Origin: Bryobacterales bacterium
Lineage (GTDB): Bacteria > Cyanobacteriota > Vampirovibrionia > Obscuribacterales > Obscuribacteraceae
Assembly (NCBI GenBank): GCA_903970295.1
Contig: CAJCHQ010000660.1
Span: 1 to 5,304, forward strand
Direction: 5' to 3'
Length of the DNA: 5,304 bases
Part shown: one piece after another, positions 1-5,304 of the stretch
How the letters are laid out: each line of letters opens with the position of its first letter
Position numbering within the stretch: the stretch's first letter is position 1
Program-made: the position numbers and the translations under genes
The notes under the pieces: generated by a model
Seen by the model: the letters and a program-made list of their open reading frames with translations, nothing else
What the model was told of the DNA's origin: nothing
The model's database searches: none

Positions 1-632
1 ACGATTTCGTGAAAATTCCACTGGTCCTGGTGCCGAGCCCAGAAGATGTTCACTTTCGGTTCTTCGCTTTCGAGCCAGGTCACTTCTTCTTTGCTGATAT
101 TGCGCACGCCGACGTTGGTGATAATCGGATTCGGCAGCGCCTGGTAGATGTGATAGCTGACAGAGGCGTGACTGTAGGGATTGCCTTCATATGACGCGCG
201 TAAATCGCCGTGAGCGTCGATTTGCAAAACTGAAAGATCGGGATATTTATCGGCGCAAGCGCGAACCGCTCCCAGTGTGAGCGAGTGTTCGCCACCGATT
301 GTGATCGGAAAACGACCGGCCTCGACCAGCGGGCTGATCGCATCGTACAGCTCCTGGAAGGGCTGCTCCGTTTTGCGCGTGACCGGTGCCATTTTCACTT
401 CAGAATGTGTGTGAATACCAATTGTATGCGGTTCGGTCCATAATTCTTCGTCGAAAAGTTCAACTTGCTGGCTGGCTTCCAATACAGCCTTTGGGGCATT
501 CTTCGTGCCCTTCCCGTAGCTCGTTGTCGCTTCATATGGGCACGGCACGATTACAACTTTCGAGTGTTCCACTGACGAGAATTCATCAGGCAATCCAAAA
601 TAGTTTTTCAGCTTTTCTACTTCTGCGACCAT
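1..632 (-). CDS. speB: Agmatinase (ureohydrolase family), 3' end outside window
   Basis: Agmatinase hydrolyses agmatine to putrescine and urea in the cytoplasm, the ADC route of polyamine synthesis, using a binuclear manganese centre. The reverse-strand translation gives 210 residues from the N-terminus; the rest lies beyond position 1. Visible family signatures are the early PYEATTSYGKGT segment (about residues 32-43), GGEHS at 113-117 (His116, first metal ligand), DAHGD at 139-143 (Asp139, His141 and Asp143, metal ligands) and YSHAS at 153-157. The last metal motif (DxDxxDP) would lie outside. The start at 632 is preferred over an in-frame ATG at 683 because the promoter -10 box lies between them and the extra residues look unlike the family. 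The Shine-Dalgarno sequence is weak (GAGAAG). An odd point is Gly142, where this subgroup often has Ala. Other ureohydrolases (arginase, guanidinobutyrase, formimidoylglutamase) cannot be fully excluded, but the overall pattern fits agmatinase best. Confidence 0.9.
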   Translation of the reverse strand, partial: MVAEVEKLKNYFGLPDEFSSVEHSKVVIVPCPYEATTSYGKGTKNAPKAVLEASQQVELFDEELWTEPHTIGIHTHSEVKMAPVTRKTEQPFQELYDAISPLVEAGRFPITIGGEHSLTLGAVRACADKYPDLSVLQIDAHGDLRASYEGNPYSHASVSYHIYQALPNPIITNVGVRNISKEEVTWLESEEPKVNIFWARHQDQWNFHEI

Positions 633-665
633 GACTTCTCGCTGGCAGGGGATGAATATTTGGCT

Positions 666-694
666 TTTATAGCACCTCTGCATCGCCGGTTCAA
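666..694 (-). promoter_or_regulatory. Sigma70-type promoter of the agmatinase gene
   Basis: Reading the minus strand, a TTGAAC box (694-689) and a TATAAA box (671-666) are separated by exactly 17 bases. Both match the housekeeping consensus closely. Initiation would fall near 660, giving a leader of about 27 bases before the ATG at 632. This agrees with the chosen start and argues against the ATG at 683, which lies upstream of the -10 box. Confidence 0.7.
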
Positions 695-768
695 ATCAAG
701 CAGGGCTGGCATCCTCAATCGGATGCGAGGCTTTGACTCGAAGCAATCGGCAAGCGTGCATGATGCCC

Positions 769-799
769 CTGGCGTGAGTAACGCTAATGTTAACGCCAG
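769..799. repeat. Bulged inverted repeat (hairpin)
   Basis: CTGGCGT (769-775) pairs with ACGCCAG (793-799). Inside that, TAAC (779-782) pairs with GTTA (789-792). This leaves a three-base bulge (GAG) on one side and a six-base loop (GCTAAT). It makes 11 perfect base pairs in 31 bases. No T-run follows on either strand, so it is not an ordinary intrinsic terminator. It could be a protein-binding palindrome or part of a structured RNA. Confidence 0.5.
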
Positions 800-1128
800 T
801 TGTGTGACGGAGCGCTTGGCAAGCGGGCTGGCGACGGTGCGCTAACCCCGCCAATCCTAATCACGTCCTTGCGGCGGCCTTAATGCCACCTGAAAGGGAC
901 AGCCGGTGATTGATGCTTGAAATCTGACCCGGTTAATACTAGATATTGGATATATCTCTCTTCTCTCGCAAGACGTCTCTCCTCCACAAACACATCAACT
1001 ATTTCTTTAGGCGTCTTTCGAACCAAGTTTTACTTGAGCGATCGAAGCCACGCTTAGTCTGTGCCTTAGAAGCCTACAGTCACGTGTGCTTTGCCGTCCG
1101 GCTCAGCGCTCAACCCGTTTCGCGCATT

Positions 1129-1157
1129 TTGTCGCGCAATTAAACAAACTCGATAAG
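1129..1157 (+). promoter_or_regulatory. Possible promoter of the patatin-like gene
   Basis: TTGTCG (1129-1134) and GATAAG (1152-1157) are spaced by 17 bases and lie about 57 bases upstream of the ATG at 1214. Each box has four of six consensus positions, so this is a weak candidate. A small inverted repeat, CTCGA/TCGAG (1149-1166), overlaps the -10 box. A more distant start in the AT-rich patch near 932-956 is also possible. Confidence 0.3.
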
Positions 1158-1200
1158 AAATTCGAGCGATGGCCTTTGCCGCGCTCTCAACCTTGGCCGA

Positions 1201-1206
1201 AGGGAG
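1201..1206 (+). promoter_or_regulatory. Shine-Dalgarno sequence of the patatin-like gene
   Basis: AGGGAG ends seven bases before the ATG at 1214, an ideal distance. It decides the start: the earlier in-frame ATG at 1169 has no such site and would only add 15 unremarkable residues. Confidence 0.75.
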
Positions 1207-1213
1207 TATCACC

Positions 1214-2293
1214 ATGATTACTCGTCCAAATCTCCAGACAGACGTGAACAGCTCGACAGTTCTTCCAGAAGCCTGGTTTTTCAAAAACTGGGATGCAAAC
1301 GATGGACAATTGCAGAGTCGACTTATCGCCCGCGGTTCTTCTGCTGCACCGACCTACTTCAACAACACCCGCTTTGGCAATTTCAGGAGCGTCATCGACG
1401 GCGGCTTAGCTGCAAACGCTGTGGGTATGTCCGCATTTGCCGAAGCAGTCCGAGTGGCCAAGCCCGGAGATGACTATCTGGTTGTGACGCTTGGCACAGG
1501 CTTTCCCAACAAGCGCTATTCCTACCCGAGCCTGCGTTTCCGTCCCAACTGGATGTACATTCAGCCGGCTCTCGAGATGTACGGCATCATGATGAGTCAG
1601 GTCGTCCAATACCAACTGGATACGATTCTGAACATTCAGATGCCCAACTCCGTTCAACATGCTGGAATCGATCCTAAAACTCGGCCAAGCATTCGCTTGC
1701 TCAATCTGGATGCAGAAATGCCCTCCAGCATGTATTCGGTCGACAACATCAATCCCAAAAACGTCCAGGCCGAAATCGATCTCGCGCATCGTACGGTTGA
1801 AGCCAATCTGGCAGCCGTTGAGCAAATGGTGCAAGAACTCGTGCGTGTCTACAATCTGCGTCAATCTGGCGTCACTGTCGATCACACGATCTGGCCCCTT
1901 GTCTCCAATAGCGGTGGCGGTGCACGAGGCATCTTCACGGCGGTTTTGATGGACATTCTCTCGCAAATGAGCGGTCTTCACCCGACTCAGATGTTCTGGT
2001 TGAATGCAGGCAACTCCGCCGGCTGTTTGAACACAATGCTGCAGACCGCTCCCAAGCCCGATGGCACGCCCCGCTATTCAACCAGCGATGCGTTGGCAAT
2101 CTGGAAGGAAGTCTTGCCGATCGTGTTCAAGAAAGAGTGGTGGCGGATTCTCGGTCAGTACGTGGGCGCCGGTGCAAAGTATGCCAACTCGGGAATAGAA
2201 GGCATTCTGCTGCAGTACCTGGGTGACACTTTGTTCGGCGATCACATAGGCCGAGTGATGTGCCCGGCCGTCGTCACTGACATGGAGGCGTGA
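1214..2293 (+). CDS. Patatin-like phospholipase with permuted domain order
   Basis: The patatin family comprises lipid acyl hydrolases with a Ser-Asp catalytic dyad. This 359-residue protein has the family motifs, but in rotated order. First come WFFKNW (21-26), SSAAPTYF (42-49), IDGGL with the probable dyad Asp62, and VVTLGTG (90-96). Next comes a tail typical of patatin C-termini: RPSIRL from 157, then a long helical stretch to about 215. After a linker (about 216-228) follow LVSNS-GGGARG (oxyanion hole, Gly234-Gly239) and GNSAG with probable nucleophile Ser268. A helical part then ends at CPAVVTDMEA, which normally leads directly into FFKNW. Canonical patatins run GGGxRG, GxSxG, then DGG. 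Both catalytic residues are present, so one working hydrolase is possible. No signal peptide or transmembrane segment is seen. It stands alone, with its own ribosome binding site and terminator. The alternative is remnants of two tandem patatin genes fused by deletion. Confidence 0.85.
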   Translation: MITRPNLQTDVNSSTVLPEAWFFKNWDANDGQLQSRLIARGSSAAPTYFNNTRFGNFRSVIDGGLAANAVGMSAFAEAVRVAKPGDDYLVVTLGTGFPNKRYSYPSLRFRPNWMYIQPALEMYGIMMSQVVQYQLDTILNIQMPNSVQHAGIDPKTRPSIRLLNLDAEMPSSMYSVDNINPKNVQAEIDLAHRTVEANLAAVEQMVQELVRVYNLRQSGVTVDHTIWPLVSNSGGGARGIFTAVLMDILSQMSGLHPTQMFWLNAGNSAGCLNTMLQTAPKPDGTPRYSTSDALAIWKEVLPIVFKKEWWRILGQYVGAGAKYANSGIEGILLQYLGDTLFGDHIGRVMCPAVVTDMEA

Positions 2294-2301
2294 AGAGAGA
2301 G

Positions 2302-2347
2302 GAAGCCATCAGGCGGGATACCCCCGTTTTGATGGCTTTCTTTTTTT
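2302..2347 (+). terminator. Intrinsic terminator after the patatin-like gene
   Basis: AAGCCATCA (2303-2311) pairs perfectly with TGATGGCTT (2330-2338), with a GC-rich inner part (CGGG/CCCG). A T-run (2341-2347) follows after TC. It begins nine bases after the stop codon at 2291-2293, which supports this stop as the natural end of the gene. On the minus strand there is no T-run after the stem, so it should work mainly on plus-strand transcripts. Confidence 0.85.
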
Positions 2348-2353
2348 ACGGTT

Positions 2354-2373
2354 TTGAATATGATTGAATATAG
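2354..2373 (+). repeat. Two tandem 10-base repeats (TTGAATAT-NN)
   Basis: TTGAATAT occurs at 2354-2361 and again at 2364-2371, exactly one helical turn apart, in the AT-rich spacer between two convergent genes. It may be chance in AT-rich DNA, or a pair of sites on the same helix face. Confidence 0.4.
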
Positions 2374-2398
2374 TATGACTCTTGAGTGCGAAAGTCAA
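2370..2398 (-). promoter_or_regulatory. Possible antisense-oriented promoter
   Basis: On the minus strand, TTGACT (2398-2393) and TACTAT (2375-2370) are spaced by 17 bases. The -35 box is near consensus and the -10 box has four of six positions. It points toward the 3' end of the patatin-like gene and lies after the stop of the neighbouring minus-strand gene. If active, it would give a transcript antisense to the patatin mRNA. Between the boxes, AGTCA and TGACT form an inverted pair. Confidence 0.3.
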
Positions 2399-2414
2399 AT
2401 TGCTACGCGGACGT

Positions 2415-3251
2415 TCAAGGCAAGTCTTGAAGGAGTTCGTTCATCCATTCTTTGTTGTTCTTGTCCATAAAGTATTCGTTTTCTTTGGTTGTGACCTGGT
2501 AGTCCTTCGGCAGTTCAAATTCGCTGTCAGCTAGCTTTGCTTGTGCGCAGGAGATTGTCGTCAGCTCGCTGCGTTCGACTTTGTGCGTGCTGATCGAGTG
2601 GACCTGTAACGGGAATCCGACGATTTGAGGAATTTGATAATAGCGCTGGACTGCCATAGTCGCCGGCTTGTCCAACTTGAACATATCAGTGCTCCAGTAA
2701 TAGGCTCCATCCAAGTGCAAATTCCGGTTTTCTTTGGTCACCCCTTTCGCGTCGGCGCGCAGCGTGTATTTGCTGCAATTGATCCCGAGTAGGCGATCGT
2801 CGACTTTGCCGGTGGGCCAAATATTATTCAATCTTGTCGACCAAACTGTTGAGAAGATACGTGAAGCATAACCGTACCAATGTTTGCTGTCAGTTTTGAA
2901 AGCGAGCTTGCGGTGGTTGTTGTATAGAAACACGTCCCACTCTGGCTTTTTGACCAGCATCGTAGTGCCAGTGCTAGCACTGACTAGCTTGACTGCGGAG
3001 GCTGTGATGTAGACCTTTTGCTTGCCAGCGCTCAGACTTTCTTGCTCGAGAATCCAGCCAATGTTTTGTGCGCCCTGAGCGTTAGCTGTGGACGCCACAA
3101 AAGCTAATGCTAATGCTAATCCGCGAGTCAATGCTGATGCGTCCTGACAAGCAAAAAGCGTTGCCAATCCGTGGGAAAATCTTGGCGCCGATTCGCGAGT
3201 ATTCACGCGGACCAGAGAAGTTGCGGAATGATTCGAAGCAGGCGTACTCAT
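2415..3251 (-). CDS. Exported protein of unknown function
   Basis: I do not recognise the family. The 278-residue product has a Sec-type signal: basic residue Arg43, hydrophobic core GLALALAFVA (44-53) and a likely cleavage ANA/QG after Ala58. The mature part is about 220 residues, soluble, apparently beta-rich and aromatic-rich (WYGY, YYWSTD, RYYQIPQ). It has two cysteines (Cys159, Cys235) that could form a disulphide in the periplasm. The C-terminus is charged. There is no lipobox or further membrane span. The signal n-region is unusually long (43 residues), and no clear Shine-Dalgarno sequence precedes the ATG at 3251. A TTG at 3131, ten bases after AGGA, would give a compact 18-residue signal and a 238-residue product. 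The true start is therefore open. The size and layout recall small periplasmic DUF-type proteins, but that is only an impression. It is its own unit, separated from the upstream gene by a terminator. Confidence 0.75.
   Translation of the reverse strand: MSTPASNHSATSLVRVNTRESAPRFSHGLATLFACQDASALTRGLALALAFVASTANAQGAQNIGWILEQESLSAGKQKVYITASAVKLVSASTGTTMLVKKPEWDVFLYNNHRKLAFKTDSKHWYGYASRIFSTVWSTRLNNIWPTGKVDDRLLGINCSKYTLRADAKGVTKENRNLHLDGAYYWSTDMFKLDKPATMAVQRYYQIPQIVGFPLQVHSISTHKVERSELTTISCAQAKLADSEFELPKDYQVTTKENEYFMDKNNKEWMNELLQDLP
3103..3120 (+). repeat. Three GCTAAT hexanucleotide repeats inside the signal-peptide core
   Basis: GCTAAT is repeated three times in tandem. On the coding (minus) strand this reads ATTAGC repeats, and in frame it gives the alternating Leu-Ala hydrophobic core of the exported protein. 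Gain or loss of one unit would add or remove two residues without shifting the frame. Confidence 0.8.
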
Positions 3252-3392
3252 GGCATAAGAATGCCCAATTACTGTGCTTCTTAAGCCAGCGCTTTTGTAG
3301 TGACGATCGGCTGGGTCAAGTTTAACAGGCGGAAAATTTGCCCTGATTAGCGGATCTCATACGAGGTGCCATAGTAATAGCTCCGACAACGG

Positions 3393-3436
3393 AAAAACGA
3401 GCAGGGGAGCCGAATCTCGATTCGGATTTGCTCGTT
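3393..3436 (-). terminator. Intrinsic terminator of the MscS-like gene
   Basis: In the minus direction, AACGAGCA (3436-3429) pairs with TGCTCGTT (3403-3396), and the inner arms CCGAAT/ATTCGG close a small loop (CTCG). There is an internal loop of unequal sides. The hairpin runs into TTTTT (3397-3393). It lies about 30 bases after the stop codon of the gene at 3466-4116 and separates it from the exported-protein gene downstream. Confidence 0.8.
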
Positions 3437-3465
3437 CTCCCATTTCGAACTACTGCTTGATGTTG

Positions 3466-4116
3466 TTAGACCGACTGACGCGACTCGATCCAGTTTTGCC
3501 AGAGCGAACTGTTCTGAACCTTGCGCACAGTCTCTCCCACTTTGACAGTAGAGTAGAAAAGTGCGACTTCCAGTAATTCGCCTGTGACGTCTGTGGCGCC
3601 GCTTTCGATCGTGATCTCCTGACCGATTCTGACTTTGGCGGTGGAGATCAGGGCGAAGCCGGCGGCAATGTCGTCGACGTATTTCGACAGTAACTTATAG
3701 CCGACGTACAGGGCGAAGAAGACATAGGCCATGAGCATCTTGTCGACGACATACACGGCAACGACAGTAGCGAGCAACCAGTGAATCAGATTGGAATTGC
3801 CGATCACAGCCGCTCTGAAGGTGTTGTGTTCGGGCAATCGACCAGCGACGCGGGCGGCAAAGGCAGTGGCTTTATCGCGAGCGAGCAAGGCGATGAAGTA
3901 AACCAGAACGACCTTGAGCAGTGCGGTAGCATATGGCAGAAGACCGACAGCAAAGCTTTTGAGTACCTGATGCCAGTCCTGGTGGGCTGCTGTTTTCAGG
4001 GACGTGCCGACTCCGCAAAGTGCAGCGAGGGCGATAATCGATAGGGCGAAATACCAGCGGCGTTTTCTGGGAGAGAGCCAATCGACGTTCTTGACGGTTT
4101 TGATGGGATTTAGCAT
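3466..4116 (-). CDS. Small membrane protein with MscS-like beta domain
   Basis: The product is 216 residues. A short basic N-terminus (SPRKRR, 15-20) is followed by hydrophobic spans at about 20-39, 51-79, 108-124 and 127-145. The segment from about 148 to 205 resembles the pore-helix end and beta domain of MscS mechanosensitive channels: DDIAAGFALIS, then KVRIGQEITI, a G-E-L-L-E-V-A strand, and a final V-x-x-V-Q-N-S-S-L. The last matches the family pattern V-x-x-P-N-S, with Pro replaced by Gln. The alpha/beta C-terminal cage of full MscS (286 residues in E. coli) is missing, and the protein ends about 12 residues after the beta domain. Known MscS channels are heptamers that release solutes on hypo-osmotic shock; whether this short form gates is inference. 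The start is supported by AAGGA six bases before the ATG. The gene is monocistronic, with a terminator after it. Confidence 0.7.
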   Translation of the reverse strand: MLNPIKTVKNVDWLSPRKRRWYFALSIIALAALCGVGTSLKTAAHQDWHQVLKSFAVGLLPYATALLKVVLVYFIALLARDKATAFAARVAGRLPEHNTFRAAVIGNSNLIHWLLATVVAVYVVDKMLMAYVFFALYVGYKLLSKYVDDIAAGFALISTAKVRIGQEITIESGATDVTGELLEVALFYSTVKVGETVRKVQNSSLWQNWIESRQSV

Positions 4117-4122
4117 GTCAGT

Positions 4123-4127
4123 TCCTT
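4123..4127 (-). promoter_or_regulatory. Shine-Dalgarno sequence of the MscS-like gene
   Basis: AAGGA on the minus strand ends six bases before the ATG at 4116-4114, a near-ideal ribosome binding site that fixes the start. Confidence 0.7.
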
Positions 4128-4132
4128 TATTG

Positions 4133-4160
4133 TCGCGCCGGCAAAAGTTTGCGCGGGCGA
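4133..4160. repeat. Imperfect inverted repeat upstream of the MscS-like gene
   Basis: Two 13-base arms (4133-4145 and 4148-4160) flank a two-base centre. Ten of 13 positions pair, including GCAAA/TTTGC next to the centre and TCGC/GCGA at the ends. It lies directly before the ribosome binding site of the minus-strand gene, where a repressor operator or leader hairpin would be expected. There is no T-run, so it is not a terminator. Confidence 0.4.
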
Positions 4161-4438
4161 TGGTTTGAGTGAGGTTTGCGTAGGCAAGCAGACACGAGAG
4201 GAGCAGTCCTCGAGTTCCTTGCTAAAAAATCTGGCGGAGAGAGAGCTTGGGGGTTCAGTCAGAAATATCAGAAACAAAATGCGGCACTTTGAATCTAACC
4301 GAGCGAACCTTCGAAAATCACACGAATATGGGATTCATGAATGGCTCGTAACCCACTTGTCCGGTTGAGTTGTGAAAAGTAGCTAGCGCAGGTGTGTCAG
4401 TCGCCAGCGGCAGGGATGATTGTGGACCGCCGCTGCTT
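4161..4438. other. Intergenic region between divergent genes
   Basis: About 280 bases lie between the MscS-like gene leader and the dapC promoter. A 67-codon open frame with a TTG start (4165-4368, plus) is present. It lacks a ribosome binding site and recognisable features, so I do not call it a gene. I see no RNA gene or clear repeat here. Confidence 0.4.
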
Positions 4439-4444
4439 TATACT
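4439..4444 (+). promoter_or_regulatory. Possible -10 box for dapC
   Basis: TATACT matches the -10 consensus at five of six positions, and initiation would fall about 20 bases before the ATG at 4472. A convincing -35 box at the right distance is not visible (TTGTGG is only 13 bases upstream). The promoter may be weak or need an activator. Confidence 0.4.
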
Positions 4445-4471
4445 GTTGAACCGCGCCTGAACGGTTATTCA

Positions 4472-5304
4472 ATGAATCACAATCTCGCCACTCTGCAGCC
4501 GTATCCATTCGAAAAGCTGAATCAGCTTAAAGCCAAGGTCTCTCCGCCTGAAAATAAACTGCCGATCATCATGTCGATTGGAGAACCCAAGCATGAGGCC
4601 CCATCTTTCATTCGGGATGAATTGACGTCTCATTTGAGTGGACTGAGCATCTATCCCACGACGCAAGGGACAATCGAGCTGAGACAGGCGATCGGCCAAT
4701 GGTTAAGTCGCCGTTTTCAACTGCCCGATCGAATGTTGGATCCCGAGCGAAATGTGTTACCGGTTAATGGCACGCGGGAGGCTTTATTCGCCATTGCACA
4801 ATGTCTGGTCGACGCGAAACCGCACGCTCTTGTGCTTATGCCGAATCCCTTCTATCAAATCTACGAAGGGGCGACTTTGCTGGCCGGTGCCCAACCCTGG
4901 TTTCTCAACCTGACAGCCGAGAACGGCTTCTTGCCCGATTTCTACAGCCTGCCCGCAGATGTTTGGCAGCGTTGCCAACTGGTCTATCTGTGCTCGCCGG
5001 GCAATCCCACGGGCACTGTGGTGCCGCGCGGGGCAGTGCGAAAATTGATCGAATTGGCCGATGAATTTGATTTTGTGATTGCGGCCGATGAATGTTATTC
5101 GGAAATATATTTCAACGAGGATGAGCCGGTCATCGGACTTTTGCAGGTGGCAGCGGAGATGGGGCGAAACGATTTTTCTCGCTGCCTTGCCTTTCACAGT
5201 TTGTCGAAACGATCGAGTGTGCCCGGCATGCGCTCGGGATTTGTCGCTGGCGACGGTAGTGTGATCGAAAAATTTCGTCTCTATCGCACTTATCACGGCT
5301 GTTC
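4472..5304 (+). CDS. dapC: Succinyldiaminopimelate aminotransferase, 3' end outside window
   Basis: DapC is a PLP-dependent class I/II aminotransferase. It converts N-succinyl-2-amino-6-ketopimelate to N-succinyl-LL-diaminopimelate, using glutamate, in the succinylase branch of lysine and meso-DAP (peptidoglycan) synthesis. Of a usual length near 400 residues, 277 are seen. The N-terminus LQPYPFEKL and the segments SIGEPKH, VLPVNGTREALF, PNPFYQIYEG (Tyr128), CSPGNPTG (Asn178), AADECYSEIYF (Asp206 and Tyr209 for the PLP ring) and FHSLSKRSSVPGMRSGF (Lys246, PLP Schiff base; Arg254) are all intact. This pattern matches the proteobacterial DapC group more closely than LL-DAP aminotransferase (DapL) or AspC. 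No strong ribosome binding site precedes the ATG, but the N-terminal match to the family supports this start. It is transcribed divergently from the MscS-like gene, with other genes possibly following beyond the window. Confidence 0.9.
   Translation, partial: MNHNLATLQPYPFEKLNQLKAKVSPPENKLPIIMSIGEPKHEAPSFIRDELTSHLSGLSIYPTTQGTIELRQAIGQWLSRRFQLPDRMLDPERNVLPVNGTREALFAIAQCLVDAKPHALVLMPNPFYQIYEGATLLAGAQPWFLNLTAENGFLPDFYSLPADVWQRCQLVYLCSPGNPTGTVVPRGAVRKLIELADEFDFVIAADECYSEIYFNEDEPVIGLLQVAAEMGRNDFSRCLAFHSLSKRSSVPGMRSGFVAGDGSVIEKFRLYRTYHGC

Larger units (their letters stand above)
695..1200. other. Divergent intergenic region without a convincing gene
   Basis: About 500 bases lie between the agmatinase promoter and the patatin ribosome binding site. 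Short open frames of about 60-65 codons exist on both strands, but they have no recognisable protein features or clear ribosome binding sites. The stretch holds a bulged hairpin (769-799), smaller inverted repeats (for example CGCTT/AAGCG at 813-825), an AT-rich patch around 932-956 and a pyrimidine-rich run near 955-995. It may contain a long leader or regulatory sites for the patatin gene. I see no tRNA, rRNA or riboswitch that I can defend. Confidence 0.5.

Noticed and set aside
680..705. GGTTCAAATC, like a tRNA T-loop
   Set aside because: The flanking bases do not form a T-stem, and no acceptor stem or anticodon arm can be drawn; the stretch also overlaps the agmatinase promoter.
915..940. 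Plus-strand AAATCTGACCC, similar to ends of some transposon-linked repeats
   Set aside because: Only one short copy is seen, with no partner repeat, target duplication or transposase in the window.
905..955. Segment resembling the 3' part of a TPP riboswitch (CTGA, CCGG, TAATAC, GGA in order)
   Set aside because: The helix that should close around TAATAC does not pair well, no GGGGTGC or CTGAGA element lies at the proper place upstream, and the next gene has no link to thiamine.
946..1143. 65-codon open frame on the plus strand
   Set aside because: No ribosome binding site, no recognisable domain, and a composition like non-coding DNA.
1406..1981. 191-codon open frame on the minus strand
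   Set aside because: It lies wholly opposite the patatin-like gene, whose motifs are clear; it is a shadow frame.
3294..3319. TTGACC and TACAAA on the minus strand as a promoter for the exported-protein gene
   Set aside because: The spacer is only 14 bases, too short for a normal sigma70 promoter.
4165..4368. 67-codon open frame with a TTG start on the plus strand
   Set aside because: No ribosome binding site and no recognisable feature; kept only as a note on the intergenic region.

Overview
This is a 5.3 kb piece of a bacterial chromosome or metagenomic contig of roughly balanced base composition. It carries five protein genes, two of them cut by the window edges. A signal peptide on one protein and a probable small MscS-type channel point to a cell with a cell envelope, probably Gram-negative. 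The lineage is unresolved. The aminotransferase at the right edge reads like the DapC of proteobacteria, whereas the agmatinase at the left edge reads like the SpeB type common outside the enterobacteria.

Layout. Positions 1-632 (minus): agmatinase (speB), N-terminal two thirds only, with a good sigma70-type promoter just upstream. Positions 695-1200: a long divergent intergenic region with no convincing gene, containing one well-formed hairpin. Positions 1214-2293 (plus): a patatin-like phospholipase with a strong Shine-Dalgarno sequence and its own intrinsic terminator. Positions 2348-2414: a short AT-rich convergent spacer. Positions 2415-3251 (minus): an unrecognised exported protein. Positions 3393-3436: terminator of the next gene. 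Positions 3466-4116 (minus): a short four-helix membrane protein ending in an MscS-like beta domain. Positions 4117-4471: divergent intergenic region. Positions 4472-5304 (plus): N-terminal 277 residues of succinyldiaminopimelate aminotransferase (dapC).

The main discovery is the patatin gene. Its signature motifs are in rotated order. The part that is normally C-terminal (FFKNW, SSAAPTYF, catalytic Asp in DGG, LGTG, C-terminal helices) comes first. The part that is normally N-terminal (GGGARG oxyanion hole, GNSAG nucleophile, helical region) follows after a short linker in the same open frame. The new ends fall at about the same beta strand of the fold. This is what a circular permutation of the patatin domain would look like, and the gene has intact start and stop signals.

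The genes do not form one pathway. Each appears to be its own transcription unit: directions alternate and terminators lie between them. Polyamine synthesis (speB), lysine/peptidoglycan precursor synthesis (dapC), lipid hydrolysis (patatin) and envelope functions (the exported protein and the channel-like protein) are simply neighbours.
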